NCBI GenBank assembly: GCA_000149225.2
Contig: CM000692.1
Coordinates: 124,001 to 188,000 of the forward strand
Direction of reading: 5' to 3'
DNA length: 64,000 nucleotides
Origin: Lachancea kluyveri NRRL Y-12651
Lineage: Eukaryota; Ascomycota; Saccharomycetes; Saccharomycetales; Saccharomycetaceae
Part shown: positions 48,863 through 58,706 of the stretch, in pieces
Numbering within the stretch: position 1 is the first letter of the stretch
Layout of the letters: each line of letters opens with the position of its first letter
The notes under the pieces: model-generated
Told to the model about the DNA's origin: nothing
Seen by the model: the letters and a program-made list of their open reading frames with translations, nothing else
Databases searched by the model: none
Translations under genes and position numbers: made by a program

Positions 48863-51800
48863 TCACATCATGTTACTGAAACCTTGGCCAGTTGGCTGGA
48901 AACCCATACCACCATTAGTCAATAGTAAAGGTTGTTCACCGACAGTTGGGTCAGCTTTTTCTTCTCTTTCTGCTAATTCTTTCGTTAATTTTTGAACGTT
49001 GTCATATTGCTCCTTCTTTATAGCAATTTCATACGGCTTGATGAAATCATCTAGAGAATTCACCCATGACAACTCCAAGACATAATCGTACTCTACCAAA
49101 TTGTAAGCCGTGTATAATAACGCAACAAATCCCTCTCTGTTGCCGGTATCCACAAAGTAAGCCAACAATTCCTGAGCTACTTGTGTGCTTTGCGAGATTG
49201 CAGCAGTTTCAATGGCATCTTTCCATAGTTTTTCCTCTTTCAAGATCGCCAAACTTTTAGCCCACTTTTTGTTTCTGCGATATAGCTGAGCTGCAATCTT
49301 TTTAAAGAAGATCAACTGGTGGTTTTCTAAACGAGAAGCAAGCTCTAGTTGATCAAACTTATCATAGGAATCAACGGCATCCTGGAGAGCTTTGTAGTCT
49401 TCTTCTTCAATCATCAAATCATGGTATGCCTGGTTAACAACAGAATTGTTTTTTGGTAGGACATTCACTAGGAAAGGCTTGATCAATGGTAAGTTGTCAG
49501 ATTTAGAGAAAATTCTAACAGTTCTAGGAATGTCTAATCTTGGTGTCAATACGGTTAGCAGGTCGATCAATAGTGATGGATGCTCCTTGACGTAGAAATT
49601 AATTGCCTTGTAGTAAATTTCCAAGTTAGAAACCTTGACAATTATTTCTTTGAAACGAGAATGGTCAAAGCTGGTAGCTGACTTTTCAATTACAATCAAG
49701 GCAGCGTTGTCCCATTCGTCATAATGTGTGTACAAGAATGTTAATTCTGGCCATAGATGAGCATCTTCAACCGCCCTTATAACTTTTGGAATGTTAATTC
49801 TAGACCAGAACAGCTTCAAGTGCTCATAGGTCTTTGATGGGTTGTACTTGGTGTAAAGAATTGCCAGTTCTGTGAACATACCCATGTGAGCCCTTTCAAG
49901 CCCCAAACCAGCTTCAAATAGAGAGATCAGTTCTTCAAAGTATCCGTTGGATTCATATTTGGCAACTAATTCCTCCAATTCTTCGGCGTGCACGATCAAG
50001 TTCAAACCACAAATTTGGGCTAGTCTGAATTCGCTATTTTCAATACATGCATCATTAACTTGTTTCCAAACCCTGACGTTAGAAGCCTTTCTGGCTGTTT
50101 CGACAGCGGATTGATAGTCCTTCAAATAGACTAATGTAGAAGCAAGTTTAGAATAGTTGGAAACAGCAGAATAGCACAATTTTGCAGCCTTGTAGTTATG
50201 GTTTTCAAACAGCTTATCACCCACGGCCTCTAGATCAGCCACGTTGGAGGTGGTCAACAAGTTTTCAACTTCGTGTAATTTATCTAGTTCAGCATAGGCT
50301 AAAATCAAGGCTCCGTCGATCTTTGGTTCTCTCAAAGTTTGTCTAGCCATCAACAAATATGGAATTAGTTCGTCAAACTTACCAGCATGTTCTGCAATAT
50401 CAATGAGGTTTTCGTAATCAGATGGATCTTGAGCTTTGATATAAGAACCAATAGCTTCTGGAATGCGCAAGCCATTCAATTGGGCAGCACCCAACTGTGA
50501 CCACAATTCAGGAGTGTTTATCTTATCAACATAAGTCTCAGCTCTATCCAAAGACATGATGTCTTCAACTAAAACCTTCAAAGCCTTATTCTGCTTTTCG
50601 TTTTTGTCGTATATTTCAAAGGCTTCCTCATTCAAGCCATTCTCAATACACATTGGAGCAATCTCATCAACGTCGAATTGATCTAGCTTTTCGATGTAGG
50701 CAGCAACCTTAGTTGGTTCATACCTAATCGCAGATAACATTAATAAACCTTGTAAGGCAGAATTATCATTGAATGGAGAAGGTTCTAATATAATTTTTTC
50801 TAACAATTCAATCAATTCAAGCTTTAAACCATTACTCATGAAGGCTTGGACGGTAACTGAGACTGGTTCAGGGTCAGTCAATTCAGGAATGCCGGTACCA
50901 ATAATAGCGTCGATCAATTGGCGTCTGTGAATATTGTCTTCGGAAAGCACCTTGTCCCATAGGTTAACATCTGAGCGTTTTAATAGATACCTGGCTTGAT
51001 ATTTGTACATGCTGTTCTCATTGGTTATTCTAATCAGATCATCATCATTTCTACCCTTCTCGTAGGCAATGTAAGCTAAGTATGGATCTCTTTTTTCGCA
51101 ATAAAGACCGACGTTTAAGGTATCATATCGGTCGTTTTCCTTCAAAAACTTTTCTGGGGAGTTGTTAGAGTCGATGTAAATCTTAGCCAATGTGTTGTAG
51201 ACTGCTTGGTCCTGGGCGCCCTGAGACAAGGTTTGTTCCAAAAATGGCAACAAAATCTTCAACCTGTTCCTCTTCTCAACTTCTTCAGTTAACTCTCCTA
51301 TTGGAACTTGTCCTAACACAGTTTGCAGTAGGTTTTGGATAACTTTCTCATCGCAGTCTACATCCAACAAGGCAGCAACGACTTGAGCTGTTTTAGCTGG
51401 ATTCACCTGTTGTACGTAAACTTCGATAAATTTGAAGTTTTGAGACTTGTACAAGTATAAAATCAAATCATGGATATAGTTGAAGCGGTCTGATACGATA
51501 ACCAATGGCATTTGATCCGGTAACTGAGCATCTTTCAAAAAGTTCTTGACCTTCTCTGGGTCGTAGACGTTGTTCTCTTTCACAACTCTTTCGACTTCCT
51601 TGTACTGACCCATCTTGGTAGCAGCTTGGATGTATTTGAAGACTACATCCTTGTCCTCAGTTAAGTTGACCAGGGAGGCTAAGTAATAGTACAAACCTTC
51701 GGCAGCCTTGTAGTCTTCAAAAAGCTTAATCAAAACATGTGATCCAATTAAATCTGAATATTTGGTGGCAACTTGAATTACAATCTGGATGTTGGCTTGT

Positions 51801-53842
51801 AAGTTGTTGTCCAACAAAGCCTTTAAACAGGACAAGGTCTGTTCCACGTTTAGCTTACCGAAATATGCGACTAACCAGTCCACTGGTAGCGCTGATGTAC
51901 GGGTGATACATCTCTTGATATCCTTAATCTCGGTGTAGTTTTCCAATGCTCTTTGGTACAAGCCAGCCTTTTCGGCTAGTGAAGCGACGGTGGGCCTATC
52001 GTAGTGGTTAAAGATATTGTTTCCCAAGATTGCATCTGCGACTTGAGGAGCATGTAACAGATTGATTTCGAGAACACGTGTTTGCAAATGGCCTTGGTCT
52101 GGAGTGTCACCTTTCAATGCGTCAAGCAAAAAAGATGTGCCTTGTTGGATAAAGTTTTGGCTGAAAAAAATATCGGCAATTCTTTCGACATCGACTTGAG
52201 AAGCGGTTTCTGGTGACTGCAACAAACTAATGGCAAATTCAGATGCCTTATCAGGAGAGGTTCTGAGAAGGTTTGAGATTATAACGACAAAGTTTGGTTG
52301 ATAGCCAACTTTTTCAGCATATGGTAGGATCTTTTCAAACTGTTGTAACTCAGCAAGACAACCGATAACCTTGGCATGCGATTGAGATCTTAAATAACAA
52401 GCCAGTGCTAAAGTGGTATCGAATGGCTTAACGATATCACCCAATTCTTCAGAACACTCCAACTTATCTTCCTTCAACCATTTTTCGAACAATTGCTTTC
52501 TGTCCTGCTGTAGAACAGGCCTAGCTAGCTCTACGGTCTCATACTTGTTCAATTTACCCTTGTCAAGCAAAGTTGAAAAGTACAACAATATTGGTGATAT
52601 AGCACCTGGCGGGGCTTGAATATTTTTTAATCTGTTGATGGTAGCTTGGGTTCTTAACTGTTGAGAGGAGGCAGCAACTTTTGCGGCATTTTGGTAATCG
52701 CCCTGGGCCAGTAAGCTTTCAAACTGTTTGTTAAACAAGTCGTCGGCACCAGGTAACCCGCCTCTAGATGCTAAAGTCAATGCTAAGGAGACGTTAGATA
52801 GTTTGTTTAAGACATAAGGAACAATTTGATCCTTGGAGATTTCGACAGCCAAAACTTGACCTTTTTTGTTGATACAGGCTATACCATTTTTATTATGATA
52901 ACTTGTAGCGGTGAAAACAGATTCGGCAGTGATCCTGTTGACAAACAGGTTAGTACCGGTTTCAAGTTCATACAAGTGGATGAACCCATACTTGGTTAAG
53001 ACGTAAACAACACCGTAGTGCTCGGAAACCTGAACAGAAATTGGGAAATCGTTGACGGCATCTGGAGGGAAGAAGATGTCAACGGTTTTTTTTTGGAATT
53101 GGACAGGGCACGTAGCTGCGTCGTGGTCGATTTCAATGATACGTAATTCTCCTGTACCTGTAGTTGCATTCCTGTTACCAGTGACAAACACTTGAACAGG
53201 TTGAGAATTTCCTTCCAAAACAACTGCGGAAAATGCTGCAACATGACCATCAATAGCCTGCGAAATACCACGAGCCTTTGAGAACAGCTGGATTTTACCG
53301 GCGATACGGCCGTTTTCTTGAATAATACCAACCACAGCAAACCAGTCCATGCTCTTGTTGGAAACAAAGTTAATAATCTGGGTGTTGTTCAAATTTGCGT
53401 GTCTTGATGTTAGTTTTGCCGGTTTCCGTGAAACGTCGCCGTCAAACACTTGGGAGGTATACAAAGAGTTTGCAGTGACAAACCCTAACGTGTCGTCACT
53501 TAGCCATTTCCAAAAAAGAACGGGCTCGTCCAAGGTAAAAGACTTTAGCTTCGATTTGGCCTCTAGATTAAAGATTTGAACTATGGTGCCATTGGCTCTC
53601 ACAGAGATAACCATCTGAGAAGGATGCATGATAGCACTGTCACCACCCATATTTTTCCTGGTGACTTGGTTTTCATTTTGCAAGTCGACAATAGCTACGG
53701 AGTTGTTCCCATTTTGTGATTCGCGTACAGTAACGTAGTGGTCACTTTCAAACGTAGTCGATCTGAAGTCTAGAGATTGAGGGGAGATCCCTAGAGAGGT
53801 CAGATCGACCAATTCAGTAAAATCAATTGGTAGGTCACTCAT
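48863..53842 (-). CDS. CHC1: Clathrin heavy chain Chc1
   Basis: Encodes 1659 residues (S. cerevisiae Chc1 1653). The N-terminal seven-blade propeller (about 1-330, starting MSDLPIDFTELVDLTSLGI) binds adaptor peptides. Helical linker and clathrin heavy-chain repeats follow (about 540-1570, with segments such as NLLRTSPDKASEFAISLL and RLAQICGLNLIVHAEELEEL). The trimerisation region and a short tail with QPTGQGFSNMM end it. Three heavy chains with light chains form the triskelion that coats vesicles at the late Golgi and plasma membrane. No frame break was seen over 5 kb. Position fits YGL206C. Confidence 0.98.
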   Translation of the reverse strand: MSDLPIDFTELVDLTSLGISPQSLDFRSTTFESDHYVTVRESQNGNNSVAIVDLQNENQVTRKNMGGDSAIMHPSQMVISVRANGTIVQIFNLEAKSKLKSFTLDEPVLFWKWLSDDTLGFVTANSLYTSQVFDGDVSRKPAKLTSRHANLNNTQIINFVSNKSMDWFAVVGIIQENGRIAGKIQLFSKARGISQAIDGHVAAFSAVVLEGNSQPVQVFVTGNRNATTGTGELRIIEIDHDAATCPVQFQKKTVDIFFPPDAVNDFPISVQVSEHYGVVYVLTKYGFIHLYELETGTNLFVNRITAESVFTATSYHNKNGIACINKKGQVLAVEISKDQIVPYVLNKLSNVSLALTLASRGGLPGADDLFNKQFESLLAQGDYQNAAKVAASSQQLRTQATINRLKNIQAPPGAISPILLYFSTLLDKGKLNKYETVELARPVLQQDRKQLFEKWLKEDKLECSEELGDIVKPFDTTLALACYLRSQSHAKVIGCLAELQQFEKILPYAEKVGYQPNFVVIISNLLRTSPDKASEFAISLLQSPETASQVDVERIADIFFSQNFIQQGTSFLLDALKGDTPDQGHLQTRVLEINLLHAPQVADAILGNNIFNHYDRPTVASLAEKAGLYQRALENYTEIKDIKRCITRTSALPVDWLVAYFGKLNVEQTLSCLKALLDNNLQANIQIVIQVATKYSDLIGSHVLIKLFEDYKAAEGLYYYLASLVNLTEDKDVVFKYIQAATKMGQYKEVERVVKENNVYDPEKVKNFLKDAQLPDQMPLVIVSDRFNYIHDLILYLYKSQNFKFIEVYVQQVNPAKTAQVVAALLDVDCDEKVIQNLLQTVLGQVPIGELTEEVEKRNRLKILLPFLEQTLSQGAQDQAVYNTLAKIYIDSNNSPEKFLKENDRYDTLNVGLYCEKRDPYLAYIAYEKGRNDDDLIRITNENSMYKYQARYLLKRSDVNLWDKVLSEDNIHRRQLIDAIIGTGIPELTDPEPVSVTVQAFMSNGLKLELIELLEKIILEPSPFNDNSALQGLLMLSAIRYEPTKVAAYIEKLDQFDVDEIAPMCIENGLNEEAFEIYDKNEKQNKALKVLVEDIMSLDRAETYVDKINTPELWSQLGAAQLNGLRIPEAIGSYIKAQDPSDYENLIDIAEHAGKFDELIPYLLMARQTLREPKIDGALILAYAELDKLHEVENLLTTSNVADLEAVGDKLFENHNYKAAKLCYSAVSNYSKLASTLVYLKDYQSAVETARKASNVRVWKQVNDACIENSEFRLAQICGLNLIVHAEELEELVAKYESNGYFEELISLFEAGLGLERAHMGMFTELAILYTKYNPSKTYEHLKLFWSRINIPKVIRAVEDAHLWPELTFLYTHYDEWDNAALIVIEKSATSFDHSRFKEIIVKVSNLEIYYKAINFYVKEHPSLLIDLLTVLTPRLDIPRTVRIFSKSDNLPLIKPFLVNVLPKNNSVVNQAYHDLMIEEEDYKALQDAVDSYDKFDQLELASRLENHQLIFFKKIAAQLYRRNKKWAKSLAILKEEKLWKDAIETAAISQSTQVAQELLAYFVDTGNREGFVALLYTAYNLVEYDYVLELSWVNSLDDFIKPYEIAIKKEQYDNVQKLTKELAEREEKADPTVGEQPLLLTNGGMGFQPTGQGFSNMM

Positions 53843-54312
53843 CTTTCTTCTATTCCTGCAATCAATAAGGTGATACTTGAAGATAGTAAGCAGCAGTCCT
53901 TGTCAAAGATCGAGAGTGAGTGTACTTGTTTTGGTGGATCTGATTCGAAAGTCGGCAAGTTGTAAGGTATTTTATTTTGCCACCGAGGCCCGAAGTTACA
54001 GAGGGGAGGAGGACTCGAGAATAGGGGTACCGTCGTCCATGACATATTTCATATGTAGTCCGGGTAATTGTTTTTGTTGTGTGTGGGTTCTAGGATTTTA
54101 GAATATTAACTCCTTTCGCCTTTAATATTTTCTGTCCGATCAGCGCTCCCTAAATATATGTCACTTAATACGTATGATAAGTCTCAAGTGTCGGCGTCAG
54201 CAAGAAAAGTTGGGGAAACAATGCACAAGAAAAAACGTATATATATAAAGCCCGTTGTTTTTGGTTACGAGCAAAAAGTGTATCCAAAAGACTCACAAGT
54301 TATATTAGAAAA
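53843..54312. promoter_or_regulatory. Divergent CHC1-POX1 promoter
   Basis: CCGGGTAA at 54060-54067 is a Reb1-type site in the middle of the 470 nt. TATATATATAAA at about 54238-54249 lies about 65 nt before the POX1 ATG. I looked for an oleate response element (CGG-N3-TNA followed by CCG) on both strands and found none. Confidence 0.5.
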
Positions 54313-56562
54313 ATGACCAGAACGAGTACTACGAATACGGACTCGCCCACCTTTAAACCGCAAAAGTTCATACAGCAGGAACGTAATAGATCCACTCTTC
54401 AAAAGGACCAAATAAACATCTTTTTGGAATCCAACCCCGAGCAAGCCGCGTTGACTCATGAGTTAGTGGATCAAATTACATCCGATCCAATTTTGAAAAC
54501 AGAAACTGACTATTATGAGTATGATAAGCAACAGCACCGCTCGATGACAGCGAGAAAGATCAGCAGGATGTCTTTGTATATGGAAGAGGATATTAAGAAA
54601 GCTAAGAAGAACTACAGAACCGATTTAATCCGGGGCCTTCAAGATAGCACAGACAATTCTTTGATTACGAACAAAGATTTGGTTGTTTTTGACAAGCGCT
54701 TATCATTAATGGCTAACGTGGACCCCCAGTTAGGAACCCGTATCGGGGTTCATCTAGGTTTATTTGCCAATTGCATCAAGGGTAATGGTACTGATGAGCA
54801 GATACGGTACTGGCTACAAGAGCGTGGTGCTGTTTTTATCAAGGGTATATACGGTTGTTTTGCAATGACTGAGCTAGGCCATGGGTCTAATGTTGCTCAG
54901 TTACAAACTAGAGCTGAGTACGACCCTGCAATCGATTGTTTTAAGATCAACACCCCAGATTTGACTGCCACAAAATGGTGGATTGGCGGTGCTGCCCATT
55001 CAGCAACCCATGCAACGGTATATGCACGTTTGATTGTGAAGGGGAAAGATTATGGCGTCAAGACTTTTGTTGTTCCCCTACGTGATCCAGACACGTTCCA
55101 ACTGCTTCCAGGCGTTTTCATTGGGGATATAGGTGCAAAGATGGGGCGTGATGGGATCGACAACGGTTGGATTCAGTTCAAAAATGTTGTTATCCCTCGT
55201 GAATTCATGTTGGGTAGGTTTACCAAAGTCATTCCAGGCGATTCCGAACCTCATGTTCAGACCGAGCCGCTTCTAGATCAGATATCAGGCTATAGCGCAC
55301 TACTTAGTGGCCGTGTCAATATGGTTATGGATTCATTTAGATTCGGTTCCAGGTTTGCTACTATTGCCACAAGGTATGCGGTAGGTAGGCAACAGTTTGG
55401 TAACTCCAAGAAAAGTAATGAAGAGACGCAGTTGATGAATTATCCATTGCATCAATACCGTGTTTTACCACAACTAGCCCTCGTTTATTTGATTTCTCCA
55501 GCAGCACATAACCTATTGAACAGCTACTACGCCACTCTTGACGACTTGTATAAGACCTCTTCAGGTGGCAAACCAGACAAAAAAAAGCTACTGGTGGTGA
55601 GCGAAAAGTTAAAGGATTTATTTATTGACAGCGCTAGCTTAAAGGCTACTAATACCTGGCTTGTTGCCCAACTAATCGATGAGCTAAGGCAAACGTGTGG
55701 TGGGCATGGTTACTCCTCATACAATGGATTTGGTAAGGGTTATAACGATTGGGTTGTCCAATGCACCTGGGAGGGTGATAACAACATCTTATCTTTGACT
55801 TCGGCAAAAAGTATTTTGAAGAAATTTGCAGAGTTGCCAAACGGGAAAGTGGCTTCCTCGGACTCAAATTCTTCTTTTGCTTATTTAACGACCCAATTTG
55901 TCGGTGCCTGTTTGAAGGGAGGCAAAGCTACAGTCACAAAACTAGAAAAGCTTTCCGATTTCACTGAGATTTGGGGAGTCATGCTGGTAAAACTAATCCA
56001 CCATTGCATAGAATTGGTTTCCAATGGTCAAAAGATCGATTCCATTTCAAACCATTTGGTCATGGTTTCAAGGTTCCACGCTTTCCATTGTATGTTGCAA
56101 GAGTACTACCACAAGTTAAACTCGGCCCATAGCAGTTACATCTCAGATGAACATACCAGGAACGTTATGTGGAAAATTTACCAGTTGTTCTCCGTATATT
56201 ACATTGACAGGTATTCCGGTGAATTCCAACAGTTCAAGATTTTCACGCCGGATCAAATTTCCAATGTTGTCCAACCCAAATTGCTAGAGTTGCTACCGCA
56301 GGTACGTGAGGAATGTATTGCTCTTACAGATGCATTTGAATTACCAGATGCGGTGTTGAACGCGCCTATTGGTTACCATGATGGTGACATTTACCACAAC
56401 TACTTCAACGAAGTGGTCAAAAACAACCCTGTTGAGCCCGATGGCGCAGGGAAGCCTGAATACCACGAATTGTTGACCACAATGCTAGGCAGAGGGTTTG
56501 AGTTTCAAACCCGTATGAAGGGTTCGTGTGATCCTGAAACATTGGGTAAACTAGGTAAATGA
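54313..56562 (+). CDS. POX1: Peroxisomal acyl-CoA oxidase Pox1
   Basis: Encodes 749 residues (S. cerevisiae Pox1 748). It is a flavoenzyme of fatty-acid beta-oxidation that converts acyl-CoA to trans-2-enoyl-CoA and passes electrons to oxygen, making hydrogen peroxide. The acyl-CoA oxidase core is clear: YGCFAMTELGHGSNV, KWWIGGAAHSATH, IGAKMGRDGIDNGWIQF, and the catalytic-base region CTWEGDNNILSL. The protein lacks a C-terminal SKL-type signal (it ends LGKLGK), as Pox1 does; import in yeast uses Pex5 without PTS1. Position fits YGL205W. Confidence 0.96.
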   Translation: MTRTSTTNTDSPTFKPQKFIQQERNRSTLQKDQINIFLESNPEQAALTHELVDQITSDPILKTETDYYEYDKQQHRSMTARKISRMSLYMEEDIKKAKKNYRTDLIRGLQDSTDNSLITNKDLVVFDKRLSLMANVDPQLGTRIGVHLGLFANCIKGNGTDEQIRYWLQERGAVFIKGIYGCFAMTELGHGSNVAQLQTRAEYDPAIDCFKINTPDLTATKWWIGGAAHSATHATVYARLIVKGKDYGVKTFVVPLRDPDTFQLLPGVFIGDIGAKMGRDGIDNGWIQFKNVVIPREFMLGRFTKVIPGDSEPHVQTEPLLDQISGYSALLSGRVNMVMDSFRFGSRFATIATRYAVGRQQFGNSKKSNEETQLMNYPLHQYRVLPQLALVYLISPAAHNLLNSYYATLDDLYKTSSGGKPDKKKLLVVSEKLKDLFIDSASLKATNTWLVAQLIDELRQTCGGHGYSSYNGFGKGYNDWVVQCTWEGDNNILSLTSAKSILKKFAELPNGKVASSDSNSSFAYLTTQFVGACLKGGKATVTKLEKLSDFTEIWGVMLVKLIHHCIELVSNGQKIDSISNHLVMVSRFHAFHCMLQEYYHKLNSAHSSYISDEHTRNVMWKIYQLFSVYYIDRYSGEFQQFKIFTPDQISNVVQPKLLELLPQVREECIALTDAFELPDAVLNAPIGYHDGDIYHNYFNEVVKNNPVEPDGAGKPEYHELLTTMLGRGFEFQTRMKGSCDPETLGKLGK

Positions 56563-56907
56563 ACAGAAAAGCGGATGTGTGCTATCTCTGAACTCGCATT
56601 TTTTTTTTACCCATACCAGTCCGTATTTTTTCACGGAATCGCTTATGTCTTTATGTCTTTGAATATTTATAACGAATGTTGTTTCTTCTTGTTTTCTTTT
56701 ACTCTTTTTGTACTGAGAAAACACTGACGCTGACATCACATTTCTCTGTTCACATGCGAAATCCGCAGAGGGCAGGAGGGGACCAATAGGAGAAAATTTT
56801 CGTGGCACGCAAAATCAAGTACAAAAAACGCAGGGAAAAGCGGTACTAAAAGCAAAAGTCTGGAGCCCCTTAAGATATCCTATATAACCCAATCTAAAGC
56901 TTTCGAT
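56563..56907. promoter_or_regulatory. CHO1 promoter with UAS-INO
   Basis: TTCACATGC at 56749-56757 fits the Ino2-Ino4 element (TYTTCACATGY, CATGTGAA on the other strand), about 150 nt before the CHO1 ATG. CTATATAA at about 56880-56887 lies only about 20 nt before the ATG. In S. cerevisiae CHO1 is repressed by inositol and choline through this element. Confidence 0.6.
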
Positions 56908-57723
56908 ATGTCTAAGAGACCAAGTTTACTAAACAAGGATCCAATGGCATCAGAAAACAGCAGTGCAGCAATTTCAGACACAGAAGATGATTCCTTCATC
57001 TCTCAAAGCCGGGTCCCTAGTAGGAGGGCTAGTAGTATCTTTTCTTTGGATACAGCACCACTAGATCCACCTGATGAAAACGATATCAAAAAATTTACCA
57101 GCGACGAACACCACTTCAGCATGATTAGAAACTTACATCTAGCCGACTACATCACCATGTTGAATGGCTTCAGTGGATTTTACTCGATTGTAAGCTGTCT
57201 GAGGTTTACCCTTACCAATAAGCCACACTACGTCCAACGTGCACATTTTTTCATTCTTTTGGGTATGTTCTTTGATTTCTTCGATGGAAGGGTTGCCCGT
57301 TTGAGAAACAGATCTTCATTGATGGGTCAAGAATTAGATTCGCTGGCCGATTTGGTCTCATTTGGTGTTGCACCAGCCTCGATTGCATTTGCTATCGGAT
57401 TTCAGTCTACTATTGATGTCCTGGTTATATCATTTTTTGTGCTATGCGGGCTAACAAGATTGGCTAGATTTAACGTCACGGTGGCCCAACTTCCAAAAGA
57501 TGTCACCGGTAAGTCCAAATACTTTGAAGGTTTACCTATCCCAACCACTTTGTTTTTAGTCGGTTGCATGGCTTACCTTGTCAACAGAGGCTTGATTTTG
57601 GACAATTTGCCTTTGGGTGTTTATTCGCCTGGTGAATGGTATGAATTTCATCCAGTTGTTTTGCTGTTTGGAATTCAAGGATGTGGTATGATCTCTAAGA
57701 GTTTAAAGATACCAAAATTCTAA
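56908..57723 (+). CDS. CHO1: Phosphatidylserine synthase Cho1
   Basis: Encodes 271 residues (S. cerevisiae Cho1 276). The enzyme joins serine to CDP-diacylglycerol in the ER membrane. The CDP-alcohol phosphotransferase motif is complete: D126-G-x2-A130-R131-x8-G140-x3-D144-x3-D148. A Ser-rich soluble N-terminus (about 75 residues) precedes several membrane helices. KYFEGLPIPTT is also conserved in the family. The upstream UAS-INO fits phospholipid regulation. Corresponds to YER026C and falls between the chromosome VII orthologues POX1 and KEX1, as an unduplicated order predicts. Confidence 0.96.
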   Translation: MSKRPSLLNKDPMASENSSAAISDTEDDSFISQSRVPSRRASSIFSLDTAPLDPPDENDIKKFTSDEHHFSMIRNLHLADYITMLNGFSGFYSIVSCLRFTLTNKPHYVQRAHFFILLGMFFDFFDGRVARLRNRSSLMGQELDSLADLVSFGVAPASIAFAIGFQSTIDVLVISFFVLCGLTRLARFNVTVAQLPKDVTGKSKYFEGLPIPTTLFLVGCMAYLVNRGLILDNLPLGVYSPGEWYEFHPVVLLFGIQGCGMISKSLKIPKF

Positions 57724-58706
57724 AGCTTTGTACATATTCAAGTACGCTATTTCTTTTTGAATGTCAAAGGAGAATATCAACCAAACAAAAAAAACAGTTT
57801 ACTGTTCCATATCAAAAAAAAAAAAAAATTCTCATCTTTACTTAGATAGTTGTTTATTTTCTCCATCTTTTTATTTGAAAAATTCGTGTATGAAAGCCAA
57901 ATGTTTACCTATAAAGAGGTATAACACCTTGTCTGTATTGAATTGTATCAGGGTTTGTCGTTTCACATTTACCCCACAGACATGTCTGTCTCCCTCATGC
58001 CTGCAAAAAAGAAAATGCCATTTCCTAGAATCGAACCAGGGTTTCATCGGCCACAACGATGTGTACTAACCACTATACTAAAATGGCTTTCTTGTAGTTC
58101 TTGGAATACACAATTTTTACTTAGCACATTGTTAACAGCTTATGCCTTCAATCAGACTCTTCAGACTCTTACTTATTGTGTGGCATGCTATCTATAATTG
58201 ATATTCTCTTTCAACATATCTCTACACTCCGTTTAGACTCTTTTGGGTATACTCAGCTTTTAGTTTCAGAATATCTGTTCTTCCTGCTTGTTCAATGTTA
58301 TTCATCTTACTTAATTCCCCTATGAACATCTGGGTAAACTATCGTGTAATATAATTCGCTTATTCCATTTCGGCTCATCCGCATAGTCCACTATAATATA
58401 TACTAAAAAACTTAAACTATCTTCAAAGTTTCTTAGCGACAATGTAATGTAATACGCCAGTAAAAATTGAACTAAAAACGATTGTTATGGCTTGGCATCA
58501 ATTGCTGCTAAGTTTGTTAACATAGTACACAAATACAAAACGAGAATAACGATCAGCTAAAAGTTTTTTTTTTTTTTGATAACTACACACTAGAAGAGCT
58601 GAAAACACAGATGGTGCTCGGTAGAAAGTCTTTTCTTCTTCCTCTACTTTAAGATGGCCGCTTAATCTGATATGACAAATTTCGATACTTTTTTTTGTCA
58701 CTTCTG
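57724..58706. other. Convergent CHO1-KEX1 region holding a tRNA
   Basis: The 983 nt between convergent stops contain an A-rich 3' end for CHO1, the tRNA-His gene and an A/T-rich remainder. No LTR-like sequence was seen next to the tRNA, where yeast Ty elements often insert. Confidence 0.6.
58016..58087 (-). tRNA. tRNA-His (GTG anticodon)
   Basis: The 72-nt minus-strand sequence folds as a full cloverleaf: acceptor GCCATTT paired with AAATGGC, A box TAGTATAGTGG, anticodon loop TTGTGGC with GTG, and B box GGTTCGATTC. It differs from the S. cerevisiae tRNA-His mainly by one acceptor base pair. The 3' flank has two T runs as RNA polymerase III terminator. No intron. The first G of the mature 5' end (G-1) is added after transcription in this tRNA family. 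Confidence 0.97.
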
